A stretch of DNA of 64,000 nt from Halobacterium jilantaiense (GTDB lineage: Archaea > Halobacteriota > Halobacteria > Halobacteriales > Halobacteriaceae). Below the pieces are notes generated by a model. That model was not told the DNA's origin and ran no database searches. It was given only the letters and a program-made list of their open reading frames with translations. Within the stretch, counting starts at the first letter, position 1. Every line of letters starts with the position of its first letter. Where the stretch lies: the NCBI RefSeq assembly GCF_900110535.1, contig NZ_FOJA01000001.1, forward strand, positions 2,205,393 to 2,269,392. Reading direction: 5' to 3'. The position numbers and the translations under genes were made by a program. This document shows, in pieces, positions 41,173-50,888 of this stretch.

Positions 41173-42222
41173 ATGCACTCCCAACTGCCCCGGCACCTCT
41201 GGTCGCTCGTCAAACCCCGAATCGTCGCGCTGCTGTGCGTGACGGGCGTGTTCGCCGTCTACGCGGCCGGCGGCGCGTCGCTCGGCACCGTCGCGTCGTT
41301 CCTCGCGGCGGGCGCGCTCGTCGCCGCGGCGTCGGCGGCCTACAACTGCTGGTACGACCGCGAACTCGACCGACACATGGACCGCACCGCCGACCGCCCG
41401 CTGCCCAGCGGCGACCTCGACCACCGGGTCGCGTTCGCGTTCGCCACCGTCCTGCTCGCCGCCGGTACGGCCGTCGGTCTGGCGACGCTCCCGGTCGAGA
41501 CGGTCGCGTACATGCTCGCCGGCGCGGCGTCCTACGTTCTCGTCTACACGGTCGGCCTCAAACGCCGGCACTGGCTGGGCGTCGTGCTCGGCGGATCCGC
41601 CGGCTCGTTCCCCGTGCTCGCGGGCTGGACGGCCGTGCGGCCGCTCGCGCCCGAGGCGCTCGTACTCGCGGCGGTCGTGTTCGTCTGGACGCCCGCCCAC
41701 GCCTGGGCGCTCGCTGTCGTCTACCGCGAGGACTTCACGGCGGCCGACGTTCCGACGCTGCCCGTCGTCGCGTCCGCGAAGCGCGTCCGCCGCGCCGTCT
41801 GGTACTCGGCGGTCGGGACGCTCGTCGTCGCCGCCACCGCGGTGCCGTTCGCGCCCGCGCCGTACGCCACGGTGCTCGCGGTCGGCGGCGCGCTCTTCCT
41901 CGCGGGGTTCCGGCAGTTCCACCGCGAGGGCACTGACACCGCCGCCGTCCGGGCGTTCTTCACGTCGAACACGTTCCTCGCGCTGCTGTTCGTCGCGTGG
42001 GGGGTCGGCGGTGCCACCGGCGGTGTCGGCCCCGCCGGCCGGGTCGCGGCCGCCGTGCTGACCGCCGGAACGTTCGGCTGGCTGTGGACGCGCCGGCCCG
42101 CCCTCGACGGCGTCACGAGCGCGCCCGCCGTCGAAGCCGACTGGGTCGCCGCGCGCCTCGGGCGAGCGGCGGAATACGTTCGGGACAACGCCCACCCGCC
42201 AAGCCCGAGTAACTCCGACTGA
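41173..42222 (+). CDS. ctaB: Protoheme IX farnesyltransferase (heme O synthase)
   Basis: 349 residues, UbiA superfamily. NCWYDRELDRHMDRTADRPLP is the first Asp-rich motif with the heme-O-specific arginines, and YREDFTAADVPTLPVVA the second. Eight to nine membrane helices with an extra C-terminal ~65 residues. Makes heme O, used as the high-spin heme or heme A precursor of oxidases; its presence in the operon says the enzyme uses a farnesylated heme. Stop overlaps the next ATG by one base. Confidence 0.93.
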   Translation: MHSQLPRHLWSLVKPRIVALLCVTGVFAVYAAGGASLGTVASFLAAGALVAAASAAYNCWYDRELDRHMDRTADRPLPSGDLDHRVAFAFATVLLAAGTAVGLATLPVETVAYMLAGAASYVLVYTVGLKRRHWLGVVLGGSAGSFPVLAGWTAVRPLAPEALVLAAVVFVWTPAHAWALAVVYREDFTAADVPTLPVVASAKRVRRAVWYSAVGTLVVAATAVPFAPAPYATVLAVGGALFLAGFRQFHREGTDTAAVRAFFTSNTFLALLFVAWGVGGATGGVGPAGRVAAAVLTAGTFGWLWTRRPALDGVTSAPAVEADWVAARLGRAAEYVRDNAHPPSPSNSD

Positions 42223-42971
42223 TGACAGACGAGCGCGGCGACGCGTCGACGAGCGCGTCCACGAACGCGGCCGCCGACACCGGCGTCTCGCTGACTGCGG
42301 CCGTCTCCAGCGCGTGGTCGACCGTGAAGACCGTCTACTGGGCGAACTCTCCGAGCTGGCGGGTCCTCAAGTCGGGCGCGCTCGTCTTCCTCGGCTTCTT
42401 CGTCTGGGCGGGGTCGAACATCCTCTACTCGTACAACGGCAGCCTCGACGCCCTGCACTACCCGATGGCGTACGGGTTCCTGCTCATCGGCTACGGGCCG
42501 GTCCACCACCTGGTCGTCATCCCGCTCGCGCTCAAGTGGCGGCGCAGCGACGGCCTCCGGGCCACGCTCGGCAAGCGGCTGCCCAACGGCATGCTCGTCG
42601 CGTTCGTCGCGGCGATTCTCGTCCTCGGGACGTTCCCCGCGGGCGCGATGACCGTCGACTTCCAGAGCCAGCTCGGCGACGGCTCGGCGGACGTCGACCC
42701 CGAGCTGTCCTGCGTGAAGACCACCGGCGGGGACGCCCGCGTCGACTGCGAACTGGCGTCCAGCGAGGGCGTCGGCCGCGTCGTCGTCGAGAGCGGGGGT
42801 GAGACCGTCCGGACTGTCGAGGACCCGCCGTACGAGTTCTCGCTGTCGGCGAGCGAGGTCGGCGAAATCGTGGGCGAGAAGCAGTTCACGGTGCGTCTGG
42901 AGGACGAGGACGGGACCTTCGTGCGGCGGTACACCCGCCGGCTCGCGGTCGTCCCCGAGGCGACCGAGTAA
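42222..42971 (+). CDS. Membrane protein of the heme-copper oxidase operon
   Basis: 249 residues. N-terminal ~50 polar residues, then three hydrophobic segments (VLKSGALVFLGFFVWAGSNI, MAYGFLLIGYGPVHHLVVIPLAL, LVAFVAAILVLGTFPAGAMTV), and a C-terminal beta-rich domain (residues ~145-249). GPVHHLVV has adjacent histidines in a membrane segment that could bind a metal or heme. Coupled to ctaB by overlap. No named family; accessory or assembly function suspected. Confidence 0.7.
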   Translation: MTDERGDASTSASTNAAADTGVSLTAAVSSAWSTVKTVYWANSPSWRVLKSGALVFLGFFVWAGSNILYSYNGSLDALHYPMAYGFLLIGYGPVHHLVVIPLALKWRRSDGLRATLGKRLPNGMLVAFVAAILVLGTFPAGAMTVDFQSQLGDGSADVDPELSCVKTTGGDARVDCELASSEGVGRVVVESGGETVRTVEDPPYEFSLSASEVGEIVGEKQFTVRLEDEDGTFVRRYTRRLAVVPEATE

Positions 42972-43014
42972 ACTGTCGGTGCGTTTTTCACCGTCGACAC
43001 CGAACGCCGACGAG

Positions 43015-43815
43015 ATGGCCGACTTGAGGGACATCGGGCTCTCGGAGTACGAGGCGAACGCGTACCGCGCGCTGCTCCGAACGGGTCCGGCAACCGCCAA
43101 AGAGTTGTCAGAGGAGAGCGGGGTGCCGATGGGACGAATCTACGACGTGCTCGGCAGCATCGAGTCCCAGCACCTCGTCCGCAGCCAGGCCGCCAGCCGG
43201 CCGAAGAAGTACGTCGCCGTCGAACCCGAGACGGCCCTCGACCGCCTGCTGGAGGACCGGAAGCGCGAACTCCGCGAGAAAGCCAGCCAGTACGAGGGCG
43301 TCGTCGACGAACTGACGCGCGAACTCGACGAGCCGAAGGCACCCGAGGACGGCTTCTGGACCGCCGCCGTCGGCCCGCAGGCCGCCCTCGACCTATTGTT
43401 GGAGCGCATCGACGCCGCCAGCGACAGCATCGTCCTCGTCTCCGGCACGCCCGCCTCCGGCTGGGAGCTCGACGACGTCAGCGGCCGCGTGTTCGGTCGG
43501 CTGGAGGCCGCCGTCGACCGCGGCGTCGAGGTCTCGGTGCTGCTCTCCGAGGACCTCGCGCGCTCGATTCCCGACGAGGTCAACGAGCGCTACGCCGAGG
43601 TGCTCGCCGACGAACCCGGCTACGAGGTCCGGGTCGGGGAGAGCATCGACGGCAACGTCACCATCGTCGACGGCGCGGAGGTCTGTCTGGAGGTGTCGAA
43701 CCCCGTCCAGCCCGGCGAAGCGTTCGCCACCATCGACCTCCAGGACACCCAGTTCGCCGCCGACGTCCACGAGGCGTTCGAGGCGAGTTGGGGTGATTCG
43801 ACGACGCTCGGGTGA
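43015..43815 (+). CDS. TrmB-family transcriptional regulator
   Basis: 266 residues. DIGLSEYEANAYRALLRTGPATAKELSEESGVPMGRIYDVLGSIESQHLV is a TrmB winged helix; a coiled segment (DRLLEDRKRELREKASQYEGVVDELTREL) follows; residues ~125-230 are the PLD-like TrmB middle domain (IVLVSGTPASGW, LGRLEAAVDRGVEVSVLLS). It lies directly after the oxidase operon on the same strand, with a separate T-rich promoter gap (42980-42990). Local regulation of the operon is plausible. Confidence 0.88.
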   Translation: MADLRDIGLSEYEANAYRALLRTGPATAKELSEESGVPMGRIYDVLGSIESQHLVRSQAASRPKKYVAVEPETALDRLLEDRKRELREKASQYEGVVDELTRELDEPKAPEDGFWTAAVGPQAALDLLLERIDAASDSIVLVSGTPASGWELDDVSGRVFGRLEAAVDRGVEVSVLLSEDLARSIPDEVNERYAEVLADEPGYEVRVGESIDGNVTIVDGAEVCLEVSNPVQPGEAFATIDLQDTQFAADVHEAFEASWGDSTTLG

Positions 43816-43922
43816 GTCGACCGTAGCGGCAGTGAATCGCGGACCGACGGCCGATTCGAGGCGATTATCTCGGTCTCTTTAGTACAGAAAGATTCACCAG
43901 AGTTCGCGGAAACGCTCTCGGC

Positions 43923-44780
43923 GTGCGTTCGAGTCGCTCCCTGTTCGCGATAACCGCTATCACGCTGCTCTCGCTGCTGCTGGACGTGATTGGTAGCAAC
44001 TGGGGTATGGACATCTTCACTTCGGGCCCGTTCGCGGTCATCGGGTTCGTCCTGTTCGTCGTCCTGCAGACGCTCCTCGTGCCGGTGTTCTTCGCGGCGC
44101 TGTACGTCGACACCGGTGTCGCGCGCGCCAGCGCCGACCCGTGGTCGCCGTCCCGCTGGCTCTGGGTCGGCGGCGGCGCACTCGGAGCGCTGGCCGCCTA
44201 CGCAATTGCCAGCAACACCACCGCCGTCGTCGTTCTGGTGGGCGTCGTGTACCTCGGCCGGCGCTTCCACGCCGCCACCCGCGCGGGCCCCGACGCCGAG
44301 CCGGAGCCGGTTCGAGTAGGCGACGACGGCCGCTCCGTCGCCGGCGTCTCGGTCCACCTCCTCGCACTCGCCGCTGCCGCCGTCGCGTATGCACTGGCTT
44401 CGGATATCGCCGGGGCCGCCCTCGCGTTCAGCGGCGTCGCGGCCGTCGTGTTCGCGGCCAGCGAGCACTCGTTCACGAGAGCGAACGCCCGCAACGCCCT
44501 GAACTGGTCGGTGTCGGTGCTCGTGCTCGCGACGGTCTCGGCCGTCCCGAGCTTCCTCTACGCGATGGACGGCCAGTTCTACGGATACACAATCTCCGGA
44601 CCCCTGTTCCCGCCGATGCTCGACGCGGTCGCCAGGTCCGGGTCGTTCGCGCTCGTCGTGGTGGCACTGCTGGCGGTCGTCGCGACCATCCCCTTCGCGG
44701 CCTTCGCCACGTGGCGAGCCGCGATGGGGGCTCCGTGGTCGTACCCGCTGGCCGCGTCCGTCGTCGAACGTCTCACCTGA
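43923..44780 (+). CDS. Membrane protein with DUF4870-like C-terminal domain
   Basis: 285 residues from GTG 43923. The N-terminal half has three hydrophobic segments; the C-terminal half reads ASEHSFTRANARNALNWSVSVLVL...FATWRAAMGAPWSYPLAASVVERL, which follows the DUF4870 pattern (NARxALNW, A-x-G-x-x-Y-P). No start ATG is nearby. Convergent with mptA. Function unknown. Confidence 0.75.
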   Translation: MRSSRSLFAITAITLLSLLLDVIGSNWGMDIFTSGPFAVIGFVLFVVLQTLLVPVFFAALYVDTGVARASADPWSPSRWLWVGGGALGALAAYAIASNTTAVVVLVGVVYLGRRFHAATRAGPDAEPEPVRVGDDGRSVAGVSVHLLALAAAAVAYALASDIAGAALAFSGVAAVVFAASEHSFTRANARNALNWSVSVLVLATVSAVPSFLYAMDGQFYGYTISGPLFPPMLDAVARSGSFALVVVALLAVVATIPFAAFATWRAAMGAPWSYPLAASVVERLT

Positions 44781-44822
44781 GGACGAGACGAAGTAAGCGG
44801 GCGACTGCCGCCGACTCGTCGA

Positions 44823-45758
44823 TTACTCGGCGCTGCCGACTTCCTCGCGGAGCTGCCCGAACTCGGCGACGCGCTCGGCGTGGGCGTTGTGCTGGTGGAT
44901 GGACTCGTCGTTGGACTGCTTCATCGTCACCACCGCGTCCTCGGGGAGGTGGTCGAACTCCTCGACGACGCCCCGGGCCATCGACCGCACGCAGTCCTCG
45001 ACGAACTTCGCGTTCGCGTGGGACTGGTAGGTCATGTGGTCCTCGTCGGGGCGCTTCGCGGTGTTGTAGATGCGGGCGCTCATCGAGTCACGCGCGACGT
45101 CCACGAGGTCCATCAGGTCCACCTCGGGGTCGCCGGCGGCCTCGACGGTGAGCGTGGCGTGCCCGCGCTGACTGTGCCCGGCCTGCGGGACGTCCTTGAG
45201 GAACTCCCGGACGGCCTCCTCGCCGACGCCGAGTTCCGCGAGCTTCTGGCGGGCGGTCTCGCTCATCATCTGCTGGCTGCACGGACAGACCGTCATGCCG
45301 ACGACGCGCGCGCCAATCTCCTCGCGGGTCGGCTCGTCCTCGCGGGCCGTCGCGGACGCGATGATGTCCACTGTCGCCTGCGTCGGCAGGTCCGACGCCG
45401 GCGTCTCCTCGCGGACCATCAACTCGGCCTCCATCTCGACGGTCGCCGTCGTCGTGTAGTCGTGCTTCTCCAAGAGGCGTTCGGCGACCGTGCCACACAT
45501 CTCCTCGACGCGGTAGACGGGGTCGCTGACGGCGTCCTCCAGCGTCTCGTCGATGACCTGCATGTTCCGGCTCATGTCGATGCCCTTCCGGCCGCGGGGC
45601 AGGTCGACGTACACCTCGAAGTCGGCCATCAACGCGATGGGACGGTCGTCCTCGCGCGCAATCTTTACGAGCTTCTCGACGCCCGTCACGCCGACCTGAC
45701 TCAGGCCGACCGAGACCTCGGGTTCGGAGGCCTGCACGTCCGGTAGCTGCTGGCTCAT
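44823..45758 (-). CDS. mptA: GTP cyclohydrolase MptA (type IB)
   Basis: 311 residues. [19 protein letters not shown]-like N-terminus, [45 protein letters not shown] with the metal-binding Cys, [12 protein letters not shown] and [38 protein letters not shown] are MptA/FolE2 signatures. It makes 7,8-dihydroneopterin cyclic phosphate from GTP, the first step of methanopterin-type/folate pterin synthesis and queuosine-related preQ0 supply in haloarchaea. Single gene unit. Confidence 0.94.
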   Translation of the reverse strand: MSQQLPDVQASEPEVSVGLSQVGVTGVEKLVKIAREDDRPIALMADFEVYVDLPRGRKGIDMSRNMQVIDETLEDAVSDPVYRVEEMCGTVAERLLEKHDYTTTATVEMEAELMVREETPASDLPTQATVDIIASATAREDEPTREEIGARVVGMTVCPCSQQMMSETARQKLAELGVGEEAVREFLKDVPQAGHSQRGHATLTVEAAGDPEVDLMDLVDVARDSMSARIYNTAKRPDEDHMTYQSHANAKFVEDCVRSMARGVVEEFDHLPEDAVVTMKQSNDESIHQHNAHAERVAEFGQLREEVGSAE

Positions 45759-45806
45759 TGCCCCACTATAGGGACGGAGGCTCAATACGACTTTCCGTTC
45801 CGGCAC

Positions 45807-46631
45807 TCACTCCAGTTTCCCGAGCGCCTGGAAGAAGTCGGCGTCCGGACCCGCTACGCGGGCCGGCTCGTCGGCGCACTCGATTCGCACCACGCCGGGC
45901 GTGTCGACGCGCTGGAGGCGGCCGCCGTCGCTCGCCACGACCGCCTCCTCGGCACCGTCGACGCGCACCGTCACCTCGCTGTCCAGCCCGACCGCCAGCG
46001 GCGGCATCGGCTCCGCCGGACACATCCCCGTCACGAGCAGCGCCTCGACGCCCGGCTGGACGAGCGGGCCGCCCTCGCTGAGATTGTATGCCGTGCTCCC
46101 GGTCGGTGTCGCCACCAGCACGCCGTCGGCGTGGGTCGCCTCGTACAGCGACCCGTCGACGCGCACCTCCACGTCGACGCCGCGGCCGTGGCCGCGCTGC
46201 TCGCCCTGCACCGCGACCTCGTTGAGCGCGGGCGTCGACGCCCAGCCGTCCCCGGACGCGACCACGCGAGGGACTTCCCGGTAGCGCACGTCGCCGGTCT
46301 CCCGGAAGCGCTCGACCTCGCGCCGCACCGCGTCCACGGCGTCCTCCGGCGCGACGGCGTTCAGGAACCCGACTTCGCCGAGGTTCACGCCGAGCACGGG
46401 CGTCGACCCCGCGCCCCGCGCCGCGAACAGGAACGTGCCGTCCCCGCCGATGGACACCACGAGGTCGCAGGCCGCGAACTCGGCGACGTCCCGGCCGGCC
46501 CGGTCCAGTTCCCCGGCGGTCGCCGCGTCCAGCCACACCTCGACGTCTACCCCCACCAGTTCCTCGCGGACGTCCCCCGCGAGGTACGCCGCGCGGGAGT
46601 TCCCGCGCTGCGCGACGATGCCGACTCGCAT
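45807..46631 (-). CDS. nadK: NAD kinase
   Basis: 274 residues from ATG 46631. [16 protein letters not shown] is the GGDGT motif, [12 protein letters not shown] the second block, NEVAVQ and [27 protein letters not shown] the NAD binding and self-association site. Phosphorylates NAD to NADP. Divergent from the KaiC-like gene across a 120-bp promoter region. Confidence 0.94.
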   Translation of the reverse strand: MRVGIVAQRGNSRAAYLAGDVREELVGVDVEVWLDAATAGELDRAGRDVAEFAACDLVVSIGGDGTFLFAARGAGSTPVLGVNLGEVGFLNAVAPEDAVDAVRREVERFRETGDVRYREVPRVVASGDGWASTPALNEVAVQGEQRGHGRGVDVEVRVDGSLYEATHADGVLVATPTGSTAYNLSEGGPLVQPGVEALLVTGMCPAEPMPPLAVGLDSEVTVRVDGAEEAVVASDGGRLQRVDTPGVVRIECADEPARVAGPDADFFQALGKLE

Positions 46632-46751
46632 ACCTCCCACTCGGAGGCCGTCACTTGAAAAACCCGCGGGGCGGAAACTACTTTTCGCTGCCTTCCCTCG
46701 GCCGGGGTATGGAGCCGACGGCGCGTGTCGCCGCGGCCCGGGGGCGTCACC

Positions 46752-48086
46752 GTGGCTGACGACGACGAGGACTGGTTCGAGGCAGCGTTCGAGGACGAAG
46801 CCAGCGAGGCCGACAGTGACGACGCCGACGGTGCCGCGGTCGAGCGCGACGACGAGCCGGAGGCCGTCGAGGCGACGCCCGACGACGACGCGCCGGCCGA
46901 CACCACCAGCGACGACGACACACCCGAAGAAGACGTGTCCGCCGGCACGGTACCCGCGGACGGCCCGACGCCCGACGACGACGCGCCCGACGCGGCGGAC
47001 ACCGACGCCGACGACTTCGCGGCCGCGTTCGGCGCGGGCAGCGGTGCCGCCGAGGGCGACGACCGGAGAGAGCGTGACGACCAGACCGAGGTCGACGCCC
47101 CAACCCAGGGGAATCCGGACGGGAGCGACGACCAGGGCGACGACAGCCCGGACGACTTCGCGGCCGCGTTCCAGGGGGACAGCGGCGGCGCGAGCGACGA
47201 CGGAGACGACGGCGACCTCTTCGACGACGACTTCGCGGACGCGTTCGCCGGCGCGAGCGGCGGGGGCGGCGCACAGATGCCGGGCGGTGGCGGCGGTGGC
47301 GGCGACCAGAACTTCGGGTTCGACCTCGACGGCGACACCGGTGCCGGCGACCCGGGCGGCGACTTCGAGGAGGAGGACTTCGAGTCGGACATCCCGCGCA
47401 TCGACGTCGGCATCGAAGGCCTCGACGACATGATTCAGGGCGGGGTCCCCGAGCGCTCGCTGATGGTCGCGGTCGGCGAAGCCGGCACCGGGAAGACGAC
47501 GTTCGGCCTCCAGTTCCTCCACGAGGCCATCGAGAACGGCGAGCGCGCCGTCTTCATCACGCTCGAAGAGTCCCGCGAGCGGGTGGTCCAGAGCGCCGAC
47601 GAGAAGGGCTGGAACTTCTCCGAACACACCGCGAACGGCGACCTCGCTGTCGTGGACATCGACCCCATCGAGATGGCGAACTCCCTGACGAGCATCCGGA
47701 ACGAACTCCCGCGACTCGTCGAGGAGTTCGGTGCCAGCCGGCTCGTCCTCGACTCCGTCTCGCTGCTGGAGATGATGTACGACGACCAGTCCACGCGCCG
47801 CACAGAGATTTACGACTTCACGAAGGCGCTGAAGGAGGCCGGTGTCACCACGATGCTCACCAGCGAAGCCAGCGAGGACAACTCCTTCGCGTCCCGCTAC
47901 GGCGTCATCGAGTACCTCACCGACGCCGTCGTCGTCCTGCGGTACATCCGCCCCGAGGACTTCCGGGAGACCCGCCTCGCCGTCGAGATACAGAAGATTC
48001 GGGACGCGAACCACTCCCGGGAGACCAAGCCCTACGAGATCACCCACCAAGGCATCAGCGTCTACCGGCAGGCGAACATCTTCTGA
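46752..48086 (+). CDS. KaiC/RecA-like ATPase with long acidic N-terminal arm
   Basis: 444 residues from GTG 46752 (an upstream in-frame start at 46725 is possible). Residues ~1-215 are low-complexity, Asp/Gly/Ala-rich and contain four copies of a D-x-F-x-x-A-F motif (residues 7-13, 87-93, 134-140, 159-165). The C-terminal ~225 residues are one KaiC domain: [21 protein letters not shown], Walker [17 protein letters not shown], Walker [19 protein letters not shown]. Single-domain KaiC proteins in archaea act in signalling and motility. No kai clock partners nearby. Confidence 0.87.
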   Translation: MADDDEDWFEAAFEDEASEADSDDADGAAVERDDEPEAVEATPDDDAPADTTSDDDTPEEDVSAGTVPADGPTPDDDAPDAADTDADDFAAAFGAGSGAAEGDDRRERDDQTEVDAPTQGNPDGSDDQGDDSPDDFAAAFQGDSGGASDDGDDGDLFDDDFADAFAGASGGGGAQMPGGGGGGGDQNFGFDLDGDTGAGDPGGDFEEEDFESDIPRIDVGIEGLDDMIQGGVPERSLMVAVGEAGTGKTTFGLQFLHEAIENGERAVFITLEESRERVVQSADEKGWNFSEHTANGDLAVVDIDPIEMANSLTSIRNELPRLVEEFGASRLVLDSVSLLEMMYDDQSTRRTEIYDFTKALKEAGVTTMLTSEASEDNSFASRYGVIEYLTDAVVVLRYIRPEDFRETRLAVEIQKIRDANHSRETKPYEITHQGISVYRQANIF

Positions 48087-48193
48087 CAGCAGGCTACCGG
48101 CACCGGCAGCCCCGCTGCGGCTCGCGGCGACGGGTAGCTGCGAGTCCAGCGTGTTCGGGAACGTATTTCCTGTCGGCGTGTCAACGGCCGGGT

Positions 48194-48385
48194 ATGCGAT
48201 TCGACTTCGCACGCGCCGTCGGACTGCTCGTGTTGCTCGTCGCCGCCGGAACGGTCGGCCTCGCGTCGGCCGACTTCATGGAAACCGACACGGTGTTCAT
48301 GATGGTGCTGCCGTCGATGATTCTGTTCGCAGCGGTGTCGTTCCTCCTCGGGATGAAACACGGCGAGTACCGCACGGCCCCGTAG
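48194..48385 (+). CDS. Small membrane protein (63 aa)
   Basis: Two hydrophobic segments ([19 protein letters not shown] and [21 protein letters not shown]) with a short turn FMETDT between and a tail KHGEYRTAP. The stop is adjacent to the radB stop on the other strand. Not recognised. Confidence 0.7.
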   Translation: MRFDFARAVGLLVLLVAAGTVGLASADFMETDTVFMMVLPSMILFAAVSFLLGMKHGEYRTAP

Positions 48386-49093
48386 TCAGTACTCGGTCTC
48401 CTCGACGCCCTCGACGCCCGCGTCGGTAATCTGGAAGCGGGTCTGCTCGCCCTCGGGCTGCGAGCGGTGCTTCTCGATGGTCGCCCGCCGCTGCCCGCCG
48501 CGGAACCGGTCGAGGCGCATCACGACGCCGGTCCAGTGGTTGAGCGTGTGGCCGCCGAGCGGCCGCACGCGGTCGCTGCCGCTCTCCACGTCGGTGAACA
48601 CCTGGTTCGTGACGACGGCCGCGAGGTCGTGTTTCCGCGCCAGCGACAGCAGGTGTGTGACCTGGTCGGCGACCTGCCGGAGCGCGTCACCGGCGTCCTC
48701 GTCGCCGCCGCGCTCCAGCCGGTAGAACCCGGTCGCCGAGTCCAGCACGACGAGGTCTGCCTGCTCGGCGAAGTCCTCGGTGTCACGCACGGCCTCGGCC
48801 TGCTCCGCGAAGTCGTGGGCTTCGGAGACGACGATGCGCTCGGCGGCCGCATCGGGGTCGTCCGCTCGCGCCGACAGAATCTGGTCGAACCGCGCCACGG
48901 ACAGGCCCTCGGTGTCGACGTAGACGGCGGTGCCACCCTCGGTGGCGACCTCGACGGCCGTCGACAGCGCGACGTTCGTCTTCCCGGCCGCCGGCGCGCC
49001 GTACAGCTGCGTGACGGTGCCGCGCTCGACGCCGCCCCCCAGGAGGTCGTCGAGTGCCGCACAGCCGGTCGAGACGTGGGTGTCGTCGCTCAC
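48386..49093 (-). CDS. radB: DNA repair and recombination protein RadB
   Basis: 235 residues, a RecA-core protein with no N-terminal DNA-binding domain. STGCAALDDLLGGGVERGTVTQLYGAPAAGKTNVAL holds Walker A, LVVLDSATGFYRLE Walker B, and GGHTLNHWTGVVMRLDRF the L2-like region. RadB is a recombination mediator of RadA in haloarchaea. Divergent from a RuvC/YqgF-like gene with a 107-bp gap. Confidence 0.94.
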   Translation of the reverse strand: MSDDTHVSTGCAALDDLLGGGVERGTVTQLYGAPAAGKTNVALSTAVEVATEGGTAVYVDTEGLSVARFDQILSARADDPDAAAERIVVSEAHDFAEQAEAVRDTEDFAEQADLVVLDSATGFYRLERGGDEDAGDALRQVADQVTHLLSLARKHDLAAVVTNQVFTDVESGSDRVRPLGGHTLNHWTGVVMRLDRFRGGQRRATIEKHRSQPEGEQTRFQITDAGVEGVEETEY

Positions 49094-49200
49094 TACCCAG
49101 GGTTGGCGCGCCCCCGGCTAAATACTCCCGGTCGACGCTTTCCGGCTCCCAGCTCCGCGGCTCGAAAAGGACTTTGACGGCGGCGGACCGAGGTCCAGTC

Positions 49201-49926
49201 GTGATTGTCGTCGCGACCGCGGACTTCGAAGTGTACCACGAGGTGGTCGGCGAACTCCGCGAGCGCGACGTGGAGTTCACGACAATCGAACCCGGCGACG
49301 CGCTGCCGCCGGGGACCGACGCTGTCGTGACCAGCGACGACGACCTAGCCGTCGACGTGCCGGTCGTTCGGGCTGCGGCGGGGAACGCGAGGCTCGCCGT
49401 CGAGCGTGCGGTCGGACGAGTGCGAGGCGAGCGCAGCCGGACCGTCGTCGGCGTCGACCCCGGCGACCGGCCGGGAATCGCCGTGCTGCGCGGCGGCATC
49501 GTCGTGGCGGCGTTTCAGGTGCCGGTCACGGACGCGGCCGAAGTCGTGCGCGAGGAGGTCGCCGACGACGAGGACGCGGTCGTGCGCGTCGGCGACGGTG
49601 CCCGGATGGCGGGTGCCCGCATCCTCGACGAACTCGGGGACGTGACGGTCGAGCTCGTCGACGAGACCGGGACGACGCCCCACCTCGGGTCGGGCGCGAG
49701 GGGGATGGGTGACGTGCTCGCCGCCACGAACATCGCGCTGACGCCCGGCGAGGAAGTCGAGGGGCGGTCTGTGGACCCGACCGAGGGCGAAATCGAGGTC
49801 GTGAAGGCGCGCTCCCGGGAGCGAAGCGAGGAGAACCGGACCATCACGGCGGAGCTGGCGCGGCGCGTCGCCGCCGGCGACCTCACACTGGAGGAGGCGC
49901 TGGCCGAGCACCGCGACGACGCCTAG
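49201..49926 (+). CDS. Conserved archaeal protein with RuvC/YqgF (RNase H-like) signature
   Basis: 241 residues from GTG 49201. N-terminal ~75 residues are a separate alpha/beta domain (VVATADFEVYHEVVGELRE...PPGTDAVVTSDDDL). Residues ~82-185 read VVGVDPGDRPGIAVLRGG (Asp86), VELVDETGTTP (Glu151/Asp154/Glu155) and GMGDVLAATNIAL (Asp171), the order of acidic residues in RuvC/YqgF folds. The C-terminal ~60 residues are charged and helical (ARSRERSEENRTITAELARRVAAGDLTLEEALAE). Its divergence from radB suggests DNA repair, but this is unproven. Confidence 0.75.
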   Translation: MIVVATADFEVYHEVVGELRERDVEFTTIEPGDALPPGTDAVVTSDDDLAVDVPVVRAAAGNARLAVERAVGRVRGERSRTVVGVDPGDRPGIAVLRGGIVVAAFQVPVTDAAEVVREEVADDEDAVVRVGDGARMAGARILDELGDVTVELVDETGTTPHLGSGARGMGDVLAATNIALTPGEEVEGRSVDPTEGEIEVVKARSRERSEENRTITAELARRVAAGDLTLEEALAEHRDDA

Positions 49927-50684
49927 AGCGCGTCTTCCGGCGGGCGAACCGTCGCGTCGAGTTCTGTCTCGAAGCGTGGCCCGCGGAGCGAGCGGTCGCG
50001 GGCGACCGAGTCTTCCTCGGGTGCCGACACCGGCTCCAGGTTCGTGGTGTCGACGCCGAGCGCCGACAGCGCGCGCTCGTGGAACTCGTAGACGCTCAGC
50101 CGCGGGCCCGGTGCGTGGAAGACGCCGGTCCAGCCGCCGGCAGCCAGTTCTGCGACGGCGGCCGCGACGTCGTCGACGTGTGCGGGGCTGCGGTAGACGT
50201 CGTCGTAGCGCTCGCAGCCGCCGTCGGCGAGCGCGTCGCGGGTGTCGGCGAGCCGCGGCGACAGCGGGTCGCCCGCGTACACCGCGCCCGGTCGGAGCAC
50301 GACGCCGTCGTCGTGGCGCTCGACCTGGTCCTCGAACACCTGGAGCCGGCGGCCGGGGGCGTCTCCCGGCGTCCGGATGTCGCCGGGCTCGTACGGGCCG
50401 GCGTCCCCGTCGAAGACGGCGTCGCTGGAGACGTACACCAGCCGGCGGCCCGCGCACGCCTCGACGAACGCAGTGACGGCGTCGACGTAGTCGGGAATCG
50501 GGACGGACTGCTGCTCGACGCTCGCTGCGACGACGACGGCGTCCGGGTCGTGGGCTGCGAGGAGGTCGGCCGGGTCGTCGTCGAACACGTCGAAGCCCGT
50601 GCGGCGCGAGACCGCGGTTCCGCCGGTGCGGTCGACGACCGCGGACCCGAGCAGTCCGGTGCCGCCGACGACGAGGACGTCCAT
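49923..50684 (-). CDS. dTDP-4-dehydrorhamnose reductase-like (RmlD-type) SDR protein
   Basis: 253 residues. MDVLVVGGTGLLGSAVVDR is the NAD(P) motif, VVVAASVEQQSVPIPDYVDAV and RLVYVSSDAVFDGD the SDR centre; the catalytic Tyr-x-x-x-Lys is not obvious (GDAPGRRLQVFEDQVERH in the region). VLRPGAVYAGD follows the RmlD pattern. Shorter than RmlD (~290). Convergent overlap of four bases with the RuvC-like gene. Sugar-nucleotide role likely; may be non-catalytic. Confidence 0.78.
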   Translation of the reverse strand: MDVLVVGGTGLLGSAVVDRTGGTAVSRRTGFDVFDDDPADLLAAHDPDAVVVAASVEQQSVPIPDYVDAVTAFVEACAGRRLVYVSSDAVFDGDAGPYEPGDIRTPGDAPGRRLQVFEDQVERHDDGVVLRPGAVYAGDPLSPRLADTRDALADGGCERYDDVYRSPAHVDDVAAAVAELAAGGWTGVFHAPGPRLSVYEFHERALSALGVDTTNLEPVSAPEEDSVARDRSLRGPRFETELDATVRPPEDAL

Positions 50685-50888
50685 AGGCCACTCCCACCAC
50701 CCCGCGGATAAAAATCCTCCTGCCGACTGGCGGGAACCTGCGTGCCGTGCTGCCGGCAGAACCCCGGCCATTCGGCACACCTATGAGGCCGACCGTGCTA
50801 CCTTTTGTCACAGTCGGGTCCGGGTGGACCGACGGAAAGTACTTCTGTCGGGCCGTCGGATTCGAAACTAACCCCGCAGTCTCCAATC

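Noticed and set aside
39107-42195. Very long antisense frames opposite the oxidase subunit I and ctaB
   Set aside because: They mirror GC-rich third positions of the true genes; the sense strand encodes complete, well-conserved proteins.
46709-46759. 16-codon leader frame overlapping the start of the KaiC-like gene
   Set aside because: Short, Arg-rich and easily explained by chance in GC-rich sequence; the GTG 46752 start of the ATPase needs no leader peptide.
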